From: M55B167 sp964406095
Lineage (GTDB): Bacteria; Verrucomicrobiota; Kiritimatiellia; RFP12; UBA1067
DNA length: 64,000 nt
Direction: 5' to 3'
NCBI GenBank assembly: GCA_964406095.1
Contig: CAYOQJ010000039.1
Coordinates: 1-64,000 of the forward strand
Within the stretch, counting starts at the first letter, position 1, and each line of letters starts with the position of its first letter. The notes beneath the pieces were generated by a model. The model made no database searches and was not told where the DNA came from. It saw nothing but the letters and a program-made list of their open reading frames with translations. Of this stretch, positions 24,421 to 32,625 are shown piece by piece. Both the position numbers and the translations under genes were made by a program.

Positions 24421-25884
24421 TTGAGTATCAATAACCACAGTTTAAAAGTCAAACCGCCGCGCCGCGGATTATTAAGGTTCACCTCACGTTTAGCCGTGCT
24501 GCTTGGTGTGGTATTCTCTTTTCTGGTAATTGTCGTCGGCTTCTGGTTCAACTTCACATGGGAGATACCGATTGGAGAGGTACGGGTGGTATCTGAACGG
24601 ACAAAGAACATTCTCTCTGAAACGCAGGGACGCATCCGGATAATTTGCTTTATGGATCGACGTGATCCGATTACCCGCCCGACCGCCCGACTACTGCGCG
24701 GGTTGGCGTCCGCATCGCGTAATGTGGCCGGAGCCGAGATAGATATTGATTACGTTGATCCACGCTGGGACATGACGCGTGCAGCTCAGCTTGTGGCACG
24801 CGGCGTACGTGAGAAATCACTAGAGTTTGAATATCAGAGGCGCAGGTTGGTGGTCGCATTGAATGATGCATCGATCAATGACCGCAGGCGTGGTTTTCGG
24901 GCGGAGCAGTTGTGTGCTTCAGCCATTTCACGTCTTGTGCTGCCGCATCGGCAGCTGAAAATCTGTTACTTGCAGGGGCATGGCGAGGTTGATTTTGATG
25001 ATTATGATCAATTCAGAGGATTTTCAGATATTGCGCATGATTTAAAACGCTACGGTTTTTTATTAGAGAAGCTTTCACTGGCCGGATTGCGTGAGGTGCC
25101 CGCTGAATGCGGCGTTTTGGTCATAGCTGGCGCACGTCGGGAGATGCCGGAGCAAGAGATTAGGCTGGTTGAACAATACCTTGACCGGGGGGGCTGTCTG
25201 TTATATCTTGCAACCAGCGGGGCTCGCAGCGGATGTGAGCCGTTACTGGGTAAGTGGGGTATAGCGATAACCGCACACGTGGCGGTCAGCGACAGGACTC
25301 TGACCGGCAACGATATTGTAATTTCTGATTTCGCGGAGCATCCGATCACCCGTAACCTGCGGGGTTCCTCGATTGTTATGGGTTTGGCCACTTGCCTGAA
25401 TGTACGTAAAACCAGTGAGGCTGAAGACTCCCTCGACTTGAAACACAGCATGATGATTGCGCAAAGTGATGAGCAGGGCTGGGGCGAGATATATCCTGAA
25501 ATCTTTCCTCGTCGCTACGACCCCTCGCTTGATCTGCCCGGCCCGGTCTGTGTGGCAGCAGTTGCGGAACGCGGTGTCGCAGTCTCGCGCGATGTCGCCT
25601 ACAAACCCACGCGCCTCTGTGTTTTTGGAGATGTCGATTTTGTCATGAACCGGGCTTTAACCGGACGTGCCAACGCCAACCGCGATCTGTTCATCAATGC
25701 AATCGGGTGGCTGGCGGGCGTTGATGTGGGCAGTGCTTCATCGGTTGGCGGTGATGCCACATTGGCCACTGGTTTTGACCGGCAGCGATGGATAGCCGCC
25801 ATGTTCTGGTCGGCGCTGGCTGTACCTGTGTTTACACTGCTTGTTTTTCGTTTGTTCGCGGTGGCTCAAGGCGGACGGAAGTAG
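24421..25884 (+). CDS. GldG-like ABC transporter auxiliary protein
   Basis: 487 aa. N-terminal transmembrane helix (~residues 22-45), then the extracytoplasmic GldG/ABC_transp_aux domain: LSETQGRIRIICFMDRRDP, LLRGLASASRNVAGAEIDIDYVDP, AISRLVLPHRQLKICYLQGHGEVD, GVLVIAGARREMPEQEIRLVEQYLDRGGCLLYL, and a C-terminal transmembrane helix (AAMFWSALAVPVFTLLVFRLFAV). The TTG start is the only one that keeps the whole N-terminus; its ribosome site is poor. Sits between permease and DUF4340 gene as in the known Gld-like clusters. Confidence 0.82.
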   Translation: MSINNHSLKVKPPRRGLLRFTSRLAVLLGVVFSFLVIVVGFWFNFTWEIPIGEVRVVSERTKNILSETQGRIRIICFMDRRDPITRPTARLLRGLASASRNVAGAEIDIDYVDPRWDMTRAAQLVARGVREKSLEFEYQRRRLVVALNDASINDRRRGFRAEQLCASAISRLVLPHRQLKICYLQGHGEVDFDDYDQFRGFSDIAHDLKRYGFLLEKLSLAGLREVPAECGVLVIAGARREMPEQEIRLVEQYLDRGGCLLYLATSGARSGCEPLLGKWGIAITAHVAVSDRTLTGNDIVISDFAEHPITRNLRGSSIVMGLATCLNVRKTSEAEDSLDLKHSMMIAQSDEQGWGEIYPEIFPRRYDPSLDLPGPVCVAAVAERGVAVSRDVAYKPTRLCVFGDVDFVMNRALTGRANANRDLFINAIGWLAGVDVGSASSVGGDATLATGFDRQRWIAAMFWSALAVPVFTLLVFRLFAVAQGGRK

Positions 25885-25893
25885 GGATGGTTT

Positions 25894-27762
25894 ATGGAAA
25901 ACCGAAGAGTAATTATATTTTTTATTACCGGCATCATCCTCTGCCTTATCATTCTTCTGGTGGGTCGGGAAAACCGTCACTTTCTGGTGGCACCGGATAA
26001 AAGCTCAACCTACTTAGTCACAGAGGTGCTTGATGATGTCCGGTCGGTGGTTATTGAACACTCGGGAACACGCATTGAGGTTCAGCGCGTGGGCAACAGC
26101 TGGCGAATGACAGCTCCCATAGAGGCGAGTGTTGACAACAGCATGATGAACCGTTTGATCAAAGAGTTTGGCAGCGCAACCATCAACGATGCGCTGGACT
26201 TTGATGAAATCGACAGGCGCGGCTTATCGATCAACGATTACGGGCTTCATCCGGCTCGCTGTCGCGTCATGTTTAACCTAACCAGGCACAAATTGAGTTT
26301 TCTTTTCGGTAAAAAAACAGCATCAGGCACGGATGTTTATCTGCGCAAGGATAATGTAAACAATGTTCTGGTGGTATCACGAACTCTCTATGACGCAATC
26401 CCGGCGGGCGTGGACGAGTTACGTTCACGCCGCTTGATTGAGTGTGAGCGAAGTCTGGTCAACGCTGTGACCATCCGCCGTCCGGGACACCCCTTCATAA
26501 AGTTGATTTTGAAAGAGAATTCCTGGGTTATGGAGGAGCCGGTTTGCGCCAGAGCTTCACAGGAAAAGGTATATGATTTTATTGACAATCTCGCCGTCGC
26601 ACGTGTGCGTGAGTTTATTTGGCCCTCGTTATCCAACGTAATGGATGTTGCTGAATATGATCTGGCCTTAAAAACCCGCAAAGCTCTCTACGGGCTTGAT
26701 GATGATACTGGCACCACCATAACCATTCAGACGCTTGACGGCAAAGGCGATGTCGCTCTGGTAGTTGGTCGCGGGGGCGGTAATAATGGAGATGGGGTTT
26801 ATATTCTGCTGGATAACGGGCGGGCCATCGGAAAAATCACAGGTAGCATCGCGCATTTGATTGATGTAACTGCGGTCAGTTTCAGGAGTATGCGTATATT
26901 TGACGCATTACCCGAGCCCGTTAAACGCTTGGATATTGTTGTTGACACCGAGGCCTTCGTTCTGAGCCGTACCAATCAGCTTTGGCAAATAGACTCACCT
27001 GCTTCAGAACCGGCTGATCAACAATTTGTACAGCTGACGATCGATACTCTTCTTTCCATGAAGGCGGAACAGATTAGGAGTCACGCACATGAAGAAGAAG
27101 CAAGTGCCCGGAAGGCGGATGCCAGTTATATTGCGCTTGCTGTGGGGGATCAAACAATTGTAGCTTCAATTAAAAAAACCGACTACCGGGAAGAGCTCTA
27201 TGAATTTGAGTTTGCCGATCAACCGGAGGTTTATTATGTGGCTAAATCAAATATGCCACCGGCTGTGATTGACAGCGCGGCACTGCTTGATTTTCGTGAC
27301 AAAACCATACTGGCAATTCCTGAACAGGCTATTCAGCGCGTGACCCTCAGAAAATTCAACGAAACTTTTTTTGCCGCCGAATTTATGGAAGACTCCGGCT
27401 CATGGCATCTTGGTGCCGGTGATTTCCAAGGTCGGCTTAATCAGCAGGCATTCAGTCGCTTTCTGGCATTGCTGGCTGACCTTAAAGCCGACCGAGTTGT
27501 CAAGGTTGGTTTTGAAACTTCTGATCTGGAGTATTACGGTTTCACGACTCCATGGCTTGAGGTCACGCTGGATTTGAATCTGGATGATGCGATCAGGCGC
27601 AGTCTGCTGGTCGGACGTTCAGACGGCAACAATCTGCGTTATGTAATGGCACGCGGTGATCAAAGTATATTTTTGGTTGAAGAGCAGAAGCTGGCGCTGT
27701 TCACATCCAATTTGACAGTTCAGGAAGGAGCGCAACATGGCGAGGAAGCTGGTAGTTATTGA
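25894..27762 (+). CDS. DUF4340-type exported protein of the ABC cluster
   Basis: 622 aa. N-terminal membrane anchor (VIIFFITGIILCLIILLVG), then repeated DUF4340-like units: IEVQRVGNSWRMTAPIEASVDNSMMNRLIKEF, LGNFLFGKKTASG-like beta segments, FVLSRTNQLWQIDSPASEPADQQFVQLTIDTL, FMEDSGSWHLGAGDFQGRLNQQAF. Such proteins accompany GldG-like genes in PVC genomes; they probably sit in the periplasm attached to the transporter. The last 26 bp overlap the next gene. Confidence 0.82.
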   Translation: MENRRVIIFFITGIILCLIILLVGRENRHFLVAPDKSSTYLVTEVLDDVRSVVIEHSGTRIEVQRVGNSWRMTAPIEASVDNSMMNRLIKEFGSATINDALDFDEIDRRGLSINDYGLHPARCRVMFNLTRHKLSFLFGKKTASGTDVYLRKDNVNNVLVVSRTLYDAIPAGVDELRSRRLIECERSLVNAVTIRRPGHPFIKLILKENSWVMEEPVCARASQEKVYDFIDNLAVARVREFIWPSLSNVMDVAEYDLALKTRKALYGLDDDTGTTITIQTLDGKGDVALVVGRGGGNNGDGVYILLDNGRAIGKITGSIAHLIDVTAVSFRSMRIFDALPEPVKRLDIVVDTEAFVLSRTNQLWQIDSPASEPADQQFVQLTIDTLLSMKAEQIRSHAHEEEASARKADASYIALAVGDQTIVASIKKTDYREELYEFEFADQPEVYYVAKSNMPPAVIDSAALLDFRDKTILAIPEQAIQRVTLRKFNETFFAAEFMEDSGSWHLGAGDFQGRLNQQAFSRFLALLADLKADRVVKVGFETSDLEYYGFTTPWLEVTLDLNLDDAIRRSLLVGRSDGNNLRYVMARGDQSIFLVEEQKLALFTSNLTVQEGAQHGEEAGSY

Positions 27763-28369
27763 ACTGACAATGGTCAGCTGTTCACTGCTGAAAACGCTCA
27801 GCGGTAAAGGTGGAGAAAGCTCGCATTTGGCGCAGAGTGCCCTGATCTGGCCGAGAGCCGGTATCGCCTCTCGTTTCAGTGCTTCGCGCATTGATCTTGA
27901 TGCTGGTAAATGCGATCTCAGCACCGTTGCCTGGACGCGCAGGATTGTTTTTAAGGAGAGTGTGGAGTCTACCTTCGGTCTGAAGGTTGACATTACCGAA
28001 GCGGTTGGCGGCGAGGAGCTCGAAGAATTTTTGAGGTTTATAGCTGGCACGGTGATCGGCATCGGTGCTGATGTGATTGATGATGTGGTTGTAGTTGGCA
28101 AGCTTGCATCGGCGCCGCTCGACTATCTGGCCGCTAAACTCAAAAAATTACCTGAGCCTGATGTGATTGCATCCGGCAGCATCGATTTAAACGCTGAAGA
28201 GATACCCGCCAATAATGGCAAACTGCTTAAAGTGGAGCTGTTTTCACCGCGCGAATTTGTGAAAACATCGCGCCGGACGGTGAACAGAAAAACGGTCACA
28301 CAACGCAGGGTGCTGATGAGTGAAGCAGAACCGAACGGAGAGATTATTCTGAGCGCGCGTCGCATCTGA
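27737..28369 (+). CDS. Unknown protein at the end of the Gld-type ABC cluster
   Basis: 210 aa. Strong AAGGAG ribosome site 7 nt before the ATG, inside the DUF4340 gene, so translation is coupled. No signal peptide or membrane helix. Begins MARKLVVIELTMVSCSLLKTLSG and contains the alternating beta/alpha segment FLRFIAGTVIGIGADVIDDVVVVGKL. C-terminal part is basic (SRRTVNRKTVTQRRVLM). I do not recognise the family. Its position suggests a cytoplasmic partner of the transporter. Convergent with the Na/Pi transporter gene, 12 bp away. Confidence 0.7.
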   Translation: MARKLVVIELTMVSCSLLKTLSGKGGESSHLAQSALIWPRAGIASRFSASRIDLDAGKCDLSTVAWTRRIVFKESVESTFGLKVDITEAVGGEELEEFLRFIAGTVIGIGADVIDDVVVVGKLASAPLDYLAAKLKKLPEPDVIASGSIDLNAEEIPANNGKLLKVELFSPREFVKTSRRTVNRKTVTQRRVLMSEAEPNGEIILSARRI

Positions 28370-28381
28370 AAAGCGGAGGTC

Positions 28382-30031
28382 TTATTTCAGGCCGGCGACC
28401 GCTTCAGCAATATTCATCGCATGTGCTCTGATTTTACGGTATGACTGTAGCATGTCGATGATGATAAGGGTCAGTTGCGGGGATGTCTCCGGCTCTTCGA
28501 TTCGATTCAGATGTTCATCCCGATAACGCTTGGCCAACTCTGTAATCTGGGTTCCATGCGAGGTTGCCTTTGTCATGATATCGCTGTTGGATGTCGCCAG
28601 TGCGTCACCAATCAACGCCAGATATTGTGCAACCTTGGCATGTAGCATCTTGATATTGAGCAAATCCTGGCGAGCCAGATTTGAATTTTCAGCCGCCAGT
28701 CGATCACTTAATTTCAGCAGGCTGATCAGATAATCGCTCACCGATTCGTATTCATCTGCTATTCTGAGCTGGCGGCGTCCTTCGGCAATAACTTCAAAGG
28801 GTAGATTTTTCTGCAATATCCTGCTGATAAACTCGACAATCTCTTTCTGCATAACATCCAGAATTTCTTCACGGTGCAGCAGTTTTTTGCGTCTTTGCGG
28901 ATCAACACGGGGGTTTTCGAGTTCATCTCCCATCCACATCAGCATCTTCGCCACGCTGTCGCGCATCTTGAGTATGGCATTTCCTGACTCTTGCAGGGCG
29001 ATGGAAGGAGTTTCCGCCAGACCTACATCAAGGTAGGTAAGGTGCGGCACTTCTTTTCTGAGTTTACTTGGAAACAGGAAGATAAGCAGACGGCCCAGCG
29101 TGTTTGTCAAAGGGAGAAAAAGCAACACAATTATCACATTGAAAAGCGTATGTGACAACGCGATTTGTTTGCCTAGATCACCACTGATTGCATCAGGCAT
29201 GATCCACCCCAGAAATCTGAGATACCAGTAGAAGAAGGGGAAAACAACCGCCACGCCGATGATTTTGATCAAAATATGAGCGTACGCGGTGCGCTTGGCC
29301 GGTGTGGAACCTCCCAGAGACGCGAGATAGGCGGTGATGGTTGTACCGATATTCTGCCCCAGCACCAATGCCACCGCCGTGTTGAAGCCAATCACACCGC
29401 TGTTGGCCAGCAGAATGGTTATCGCGATAGTTGCGGAACTGGATTGCATGACTGCGGTAGTCACCGAACCAACGAGTACACACTTAAAAAGTCCCGGATA
29501 AGTTGCCGGATTGAAACGCGAAAACCAGCTTATAAACTCGGTACTTTCTCGCAGTGGGCTCATGCCCTGCTTCATTACTGAGAGTCCAAAGAAGATCATG
29601 CCGATTCCCAGCATAAACATAGAGGAAAATTTAACACGTTCATTACGCGAAAAAAGATAGAAGAAACCGGAGACGCCTAGAATCAGCAATCCATGTTCAG
29701 TTACATGCAAAGCCACAATCCAGGCTGTGATTGTTGTACCTATATCAGCCCCCAGAATGATACCGATTGACTGCTGTAGCGTCATCAAACCGACATTAAC
29801 CATTGATATCGCCATCACGGCGGTTACAGAGCTTGATTGAATCAGGCAGGTTACCGCAGCGCCTGTGGCACATGCGCCGATGCGGTTGTCGGTGACAGTG
29901 GCAATCATCCGCCGCAGACGGTTGCCGGCGACCGCCTGCATACCGTCGGACATATGACGCATTCCCAGCAGAAAAACACAGAGGCCACCGATAATGGCTG
30001 AAATCATCTCAAAAATTTGCGCAAAACTCAT
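28382..30031 (-). CDS. Na+/phosphate cotransporter family protein with PhoU-like domain
   Basis: 549 aa. NptA/YjbB type: two inverted repeats each with the QSSS signature (CLIQSSSVTAVMA and AVMQSSSATIAIT), GADIGTTITAW and GQNIGTTITAYLA, about eight to nine helices to residue ~330, then a cytoplasmic PhoU-like helical domain (KMRDSVAKMLMWMGDEL ... LRIADEYESVSDYLISLLKLSDRL). Imports or exports phosphate with sodium; the PhoU part probably regulates it. Confidence 0.9.
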   Translation of the reverse strand: MSFAQIFEMISAIIGGLCVFLLGMRHMSDGMQAVAGNRLRRMIATVTDNRIGACATGAAVTCLIQSSSVTAVMAISMVNVGLMTLQQSIGIILGADIGTTITAWIVALHVTEHGLLILGVSGFFYLFSRNERVKFSSMFMLGIGMIFFGLSVMKQGMSPLRESTEFISWFSRFNPATYPGLFKCVLVGSVTTAVMQSSSATIAITILLANSGVIGFNTAVALVLGQNIGTTITAYLASLGGSTPAKRTAYAHILIKIIGVAVVFPFFYWYLRFLGWIMPDAISGDLGKQIALSHTLFNVIIVLLFLPLTNTLGRLLIFLFPSKLRKEVPHLTYLDVGLAETPSIALQESGNAILKMRDSVAKMLMWMGDELENPRVDPQRRKKLLHREEILDVMQKEIVEFISRILQKNLPFEVIAEGRRQLRIADEYESVSDYLISLLKLSDRLAAENSNLARQDLLNIKMLHAKVAQYLALIGDALATSNSDIMTKATSHGTQITELAKRYRDEHLNRIEEPETSPQLTLIIIDMLQSYRKIRAHAMNIAEAVAGLK

Positions 30032-30071
30032 CAGCGGCTATCCAAAATCAGTGCGGGTACATGCAAAGAGG

Positions 30072-30118
30072 GTGCAGGTCAGTTCCGGCAAGTTACGTAC
30101 GGAAATGTCGACCTGCAC
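30072..30118. terminator. Inverted repeat between the subtilase and Na/Pi genes
   Basis: Perfect 9-bp arms GTGCAGGTC (30072-30080) and GACCTGCAC (30110-30118), with a second inner pair TTCCG/CGGAA (30083-30087, 30100-30104). It could be a terminator for the subtilase gene or a leader structure of the Na/Pi gene; there is no U-tract on either strand. Confidence 0.4.
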
Positions 30119-30244
30119 TATGAATTTAACAAAATTACAATAGGCCGACAAGCAAAGCCGAACGGATTTGCCAAAACCGTGTGAATTGGCAAAGTAACTG
30201 CCTCCCGGTTGAAAACCTTTGCAGTGATCTCTTGCCAGGGGGGT

Positions 30245-32299
30245 TTATTTGATCAATCGATAAAAACGCCGGGCTGGCAGCGGCCCTGGATCGATGAAGG
30301 CGGCGGTTCCGTTCGATGCAGTTGTGACTGTGCCGAGTGCCTGCCATGATGGACTCAGCAGCGAATCACAGGCCTCTACGCTGTACTGTTGACCGGCTAG
30401 TCCGGTGAACTCTATCAGGGCGGTATCGCCGCTCTGCGCGACGGCTGTGGCGCGCATGGCTTGACCTTCGATAACTGTCAGCAGTGTGGGCAGTTGTGTG
30501 CTGCCGGCACCATTGGTGTTCTCTTGGCCCGGGGGGGCGATATCAAAACAGAATTTTTTCAGGTAACTTTCAATCTGATCGGTTGTAAAGAAGGGGTAGG
30601 CTCCTTTTACCAAGGCTGCCAGCCCGGCGACATGCGGTGTGGCGGCGGATGTGCCGGAGAAGGAGGTATTGTAGACCACCGAGGTTGCTCCGGACGGGGC
30701 GCACAAATCCGGTTTGATTGCGGCTGTGCCGCCGGTGAAGGCGCGGTTATTAGGGCCGAGTGATGAGTAGTAGTCGACCGGTCCGTCGGGGTATTTGTTG
30801 AAGTCAACTGCACCGACGGTCAGGGCTGCTTCTGCGTCGCCGGGTATTGAAATCGAACCGGGCGCGGGATTACTGGCGTTGTTGTATTGCCAGTAGTATG
30901 GATAGACAACTCCGTAGTAGCGCAGAATAAACTCCGGCTGCGTGCTGCTGCTGCCGCTGCCGCTATAGTGATGCACCAGGGCGGCATAGTAGCCGCTTTG
31001 CTCGGTGATATATTCCAGCTCTTCTGTCGGGTAGCTGTCGGCGTCACCGTTTTGATACCAGATACTGCTGGCTACATCATCCCACATGTCGGTGTTTTCA
31101 TTGTAACGGTACAGATAGAGATCGTAGTCTTCGTTTGTGACCGGCCAGCGGTTCCAGCTCATCAGCAGCGAGATGTAGGCCCCTGCCGGGAATTCGGTTG
31201 TAGAGTAATCGTAGTACAGATCGTTGAACTCTGTATTTTGCGAATCCCAGAGCAGCACCTCGTCGGAGCTGCCCCAGTTGATCAAGGTGTGCTGAAGTTG
31301 CTCGTTGCCAGCGGCTATCACGACAAGCGTACCGGCTTCACGCATCGAATTGACAGCGGTAATTGGATGGTCGCTGATATCGGTATATGGGTTTGGATAG
31401 GCTATGCCGTCATGAAAGTTGATCACATCAAAGCCCAGTGAAAAGGAGACTATGTCAACTCCAGCGGTTGCGCAATATTCAGCCACCGCGCTGACATCGG
31501 AGATGTCGTCAACTTTGATAAGATGCAATTCGGCATCCGGTGCGATGTCATACACAATCTCGGCACAAGCCGAACCGTGCGCATCGGTATCGCCAATATC
31601 CGGTGCCGCACTGAAATTAACCGCCACATAATCAGAGGGCAGCTCCCCGTCGCTGATCAGGGTGGCCAGCGTAGTGAAACCGGTGTCAACCACCGCTACC
31701 TTCACCCCTGAACCGGTGAATCCAAATGAGTGCCAGATGTCAGCGTGCGTAGCCAGCACTCCCTCGCCGACGTAGGCTTTTCTGCGCGGTGGGCGCAGGG
31801 CACGGATTGAACGAACCTGAGAGAGAGAGGCGGCATTGCGCAGCTGCGTCAGCGGCATACTCATTTTCAAGGTGTCCCTACCGGCGTGGTGAAATCGGGC
31901 TCCGCCGATGTTGAGTTGATCTCTCAGATCATTGAGTTGGTCGGGCTGGACTGCACGCACCACAACCGGAACATTTTCGCTGTCGCTGTCCGGCACAGCG
32001 CCGCTGCTACGTAAACTGGCCAGCGCGGCGGCAGTACCTTTTGTTTCGGCTAGTTCAAGAGCTTGCCTCAGACGAGGACCCAAACTACGGTTGTCCCTGA
32101 TTTTCGTCTTTTTTGCAGGAATTTCAATCTGCCGGTAAGCGGCTTGTGCGAGCTTATGCGCCGGTCGTGGTTTGATTACCGTTACCGCCCCTCCGTGTTC
32201 CGGTTGCGGTGCTGCCTTAAGTGAAACGGCTGTGATAAAAATTGTGACGGCTGCAAAAACGCCGAGCGGCCTGGCAGAGTGATTGAAGTGCTTCGTCAT
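30245..32299 (-). CDS. Secreted S8 family (subtilisin-like) serine peptidase
   Basis: 684 aa. Signal peptide (VFAAVTIFITAVSLKAAP), propeptide-like region to ~190, then catalytic Asp205 (VAVVDTG), His241 (DAHGSACAEI), oxyanion Asn352 (AAGNEQ) and Ser551 (SGTSAATPHVAGL). Between Asn and Ser, residues ~375-470 hold an inserted beta-rich PPC-like domain (DYDLYLYRYNENTDMWDD, YYAALVHHYSG). The last 70 residues are a beta domain ending ARRFYRLIK, a tail pattern frequent in exported PVC proteins and possibly an export or sorting signal. Extracellular protein degradation is the likely role. Confidence 0.9.
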   Translation of the reverse strand: MTKHFNHSARPLGVFAAVTIFITAVSLKAAPQPEHGGAVTVIKPRPAHKLAQAAYRQIEIPAKKTKIRDNRSLGPRLRQALELAETKGTAAALASLRSSGAVPDSDSENVPVVVRAVQPDQLNDLRDQLNIGGARFHHAGRDTLKMSMPLTQLRNAASLSQVRSIRALRPPRRKAYVGEGVLATHADIWHSFGFTGSGVKVAVVDTGFTTLATLISDGELPSDYVAVNFSAAPDIGDTDAHGSACAEIVYDIAPDAELHLIKVDDISDVSAVAEYCATAGVDIVSFSLGFDVINFHDGIAYPNPYTDISDHPITAVNSMREAGTLVVIAAGNEQLQHTLINWGSSDEVLLWDSQNTEFNDLYYDYSTTEFPAGAYISLLMSWNRWPVTNEDYDLYLYRYNENTDMWDDVASSIWYQNGDADSYPTEELEYITEQSGYYAALVHHYSGSGSSSTQPEFILRYYGVVYPYYWQYNNASNPAPGSISIPGDAEAALTVGAVDFNKYPDGPVDYYSSLGPNNRAFTGGTAAIKPDLCAPSGATSVVYNTSFSGTSAATPHVAGLAALVKGAYPFFTTDQIESYLKKFCFDIAPPGQENTNGAGSTQLPTLLTVIEGQAMRATAVAQSGDTALIEFTGLAGQQYSVEACDSLLSPSWQALGTVTTASNGTAAFIDPGPLPARRFYRLIK

Positions 32300-32625
32300 A
32301 ATTTATGTTCCCATCGATATAAAGTAAGTAGGCCTTCCCCCACTTAAACTTGTCACTATCATACCACTTTGCCCGTATGCCTGGCAAACCAAAGCTGCGG
32401 ACATGTCGGGCGGCGAGCAAAAGGGGAAGATTATTTTCATATGCACATTTGGGTGAGAAAAGGTTTTCACAACCTTGACTCCACTTCAGAACTTGAATTG
32501 AATATGATCTATTTGGTGACGGATTGTAAATTAAATCGGAGATTGCTTTCAAAGCGGCATAAAACTATTATGTCGAGCGGAGAGTGGTTGTCACGCTGAC
32601 GGTATGAAGAAGAAGGACAGGCTAC
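32300..32625. other. Divergent intergenic region, no gene seen
   Basis: 326 bp between the subtilase (minus) and DUF6259 (plus) genes. A TTGACT at 32475-32480 followed 17 bp on by TTGAAT could be a weak plus-strand promoter. A purine-rich AGAAGGAC precedes the 32626 start. I saw no RNA gene, long repeat or operator matching those near 1758 and 5332. Confidence 0.4.
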
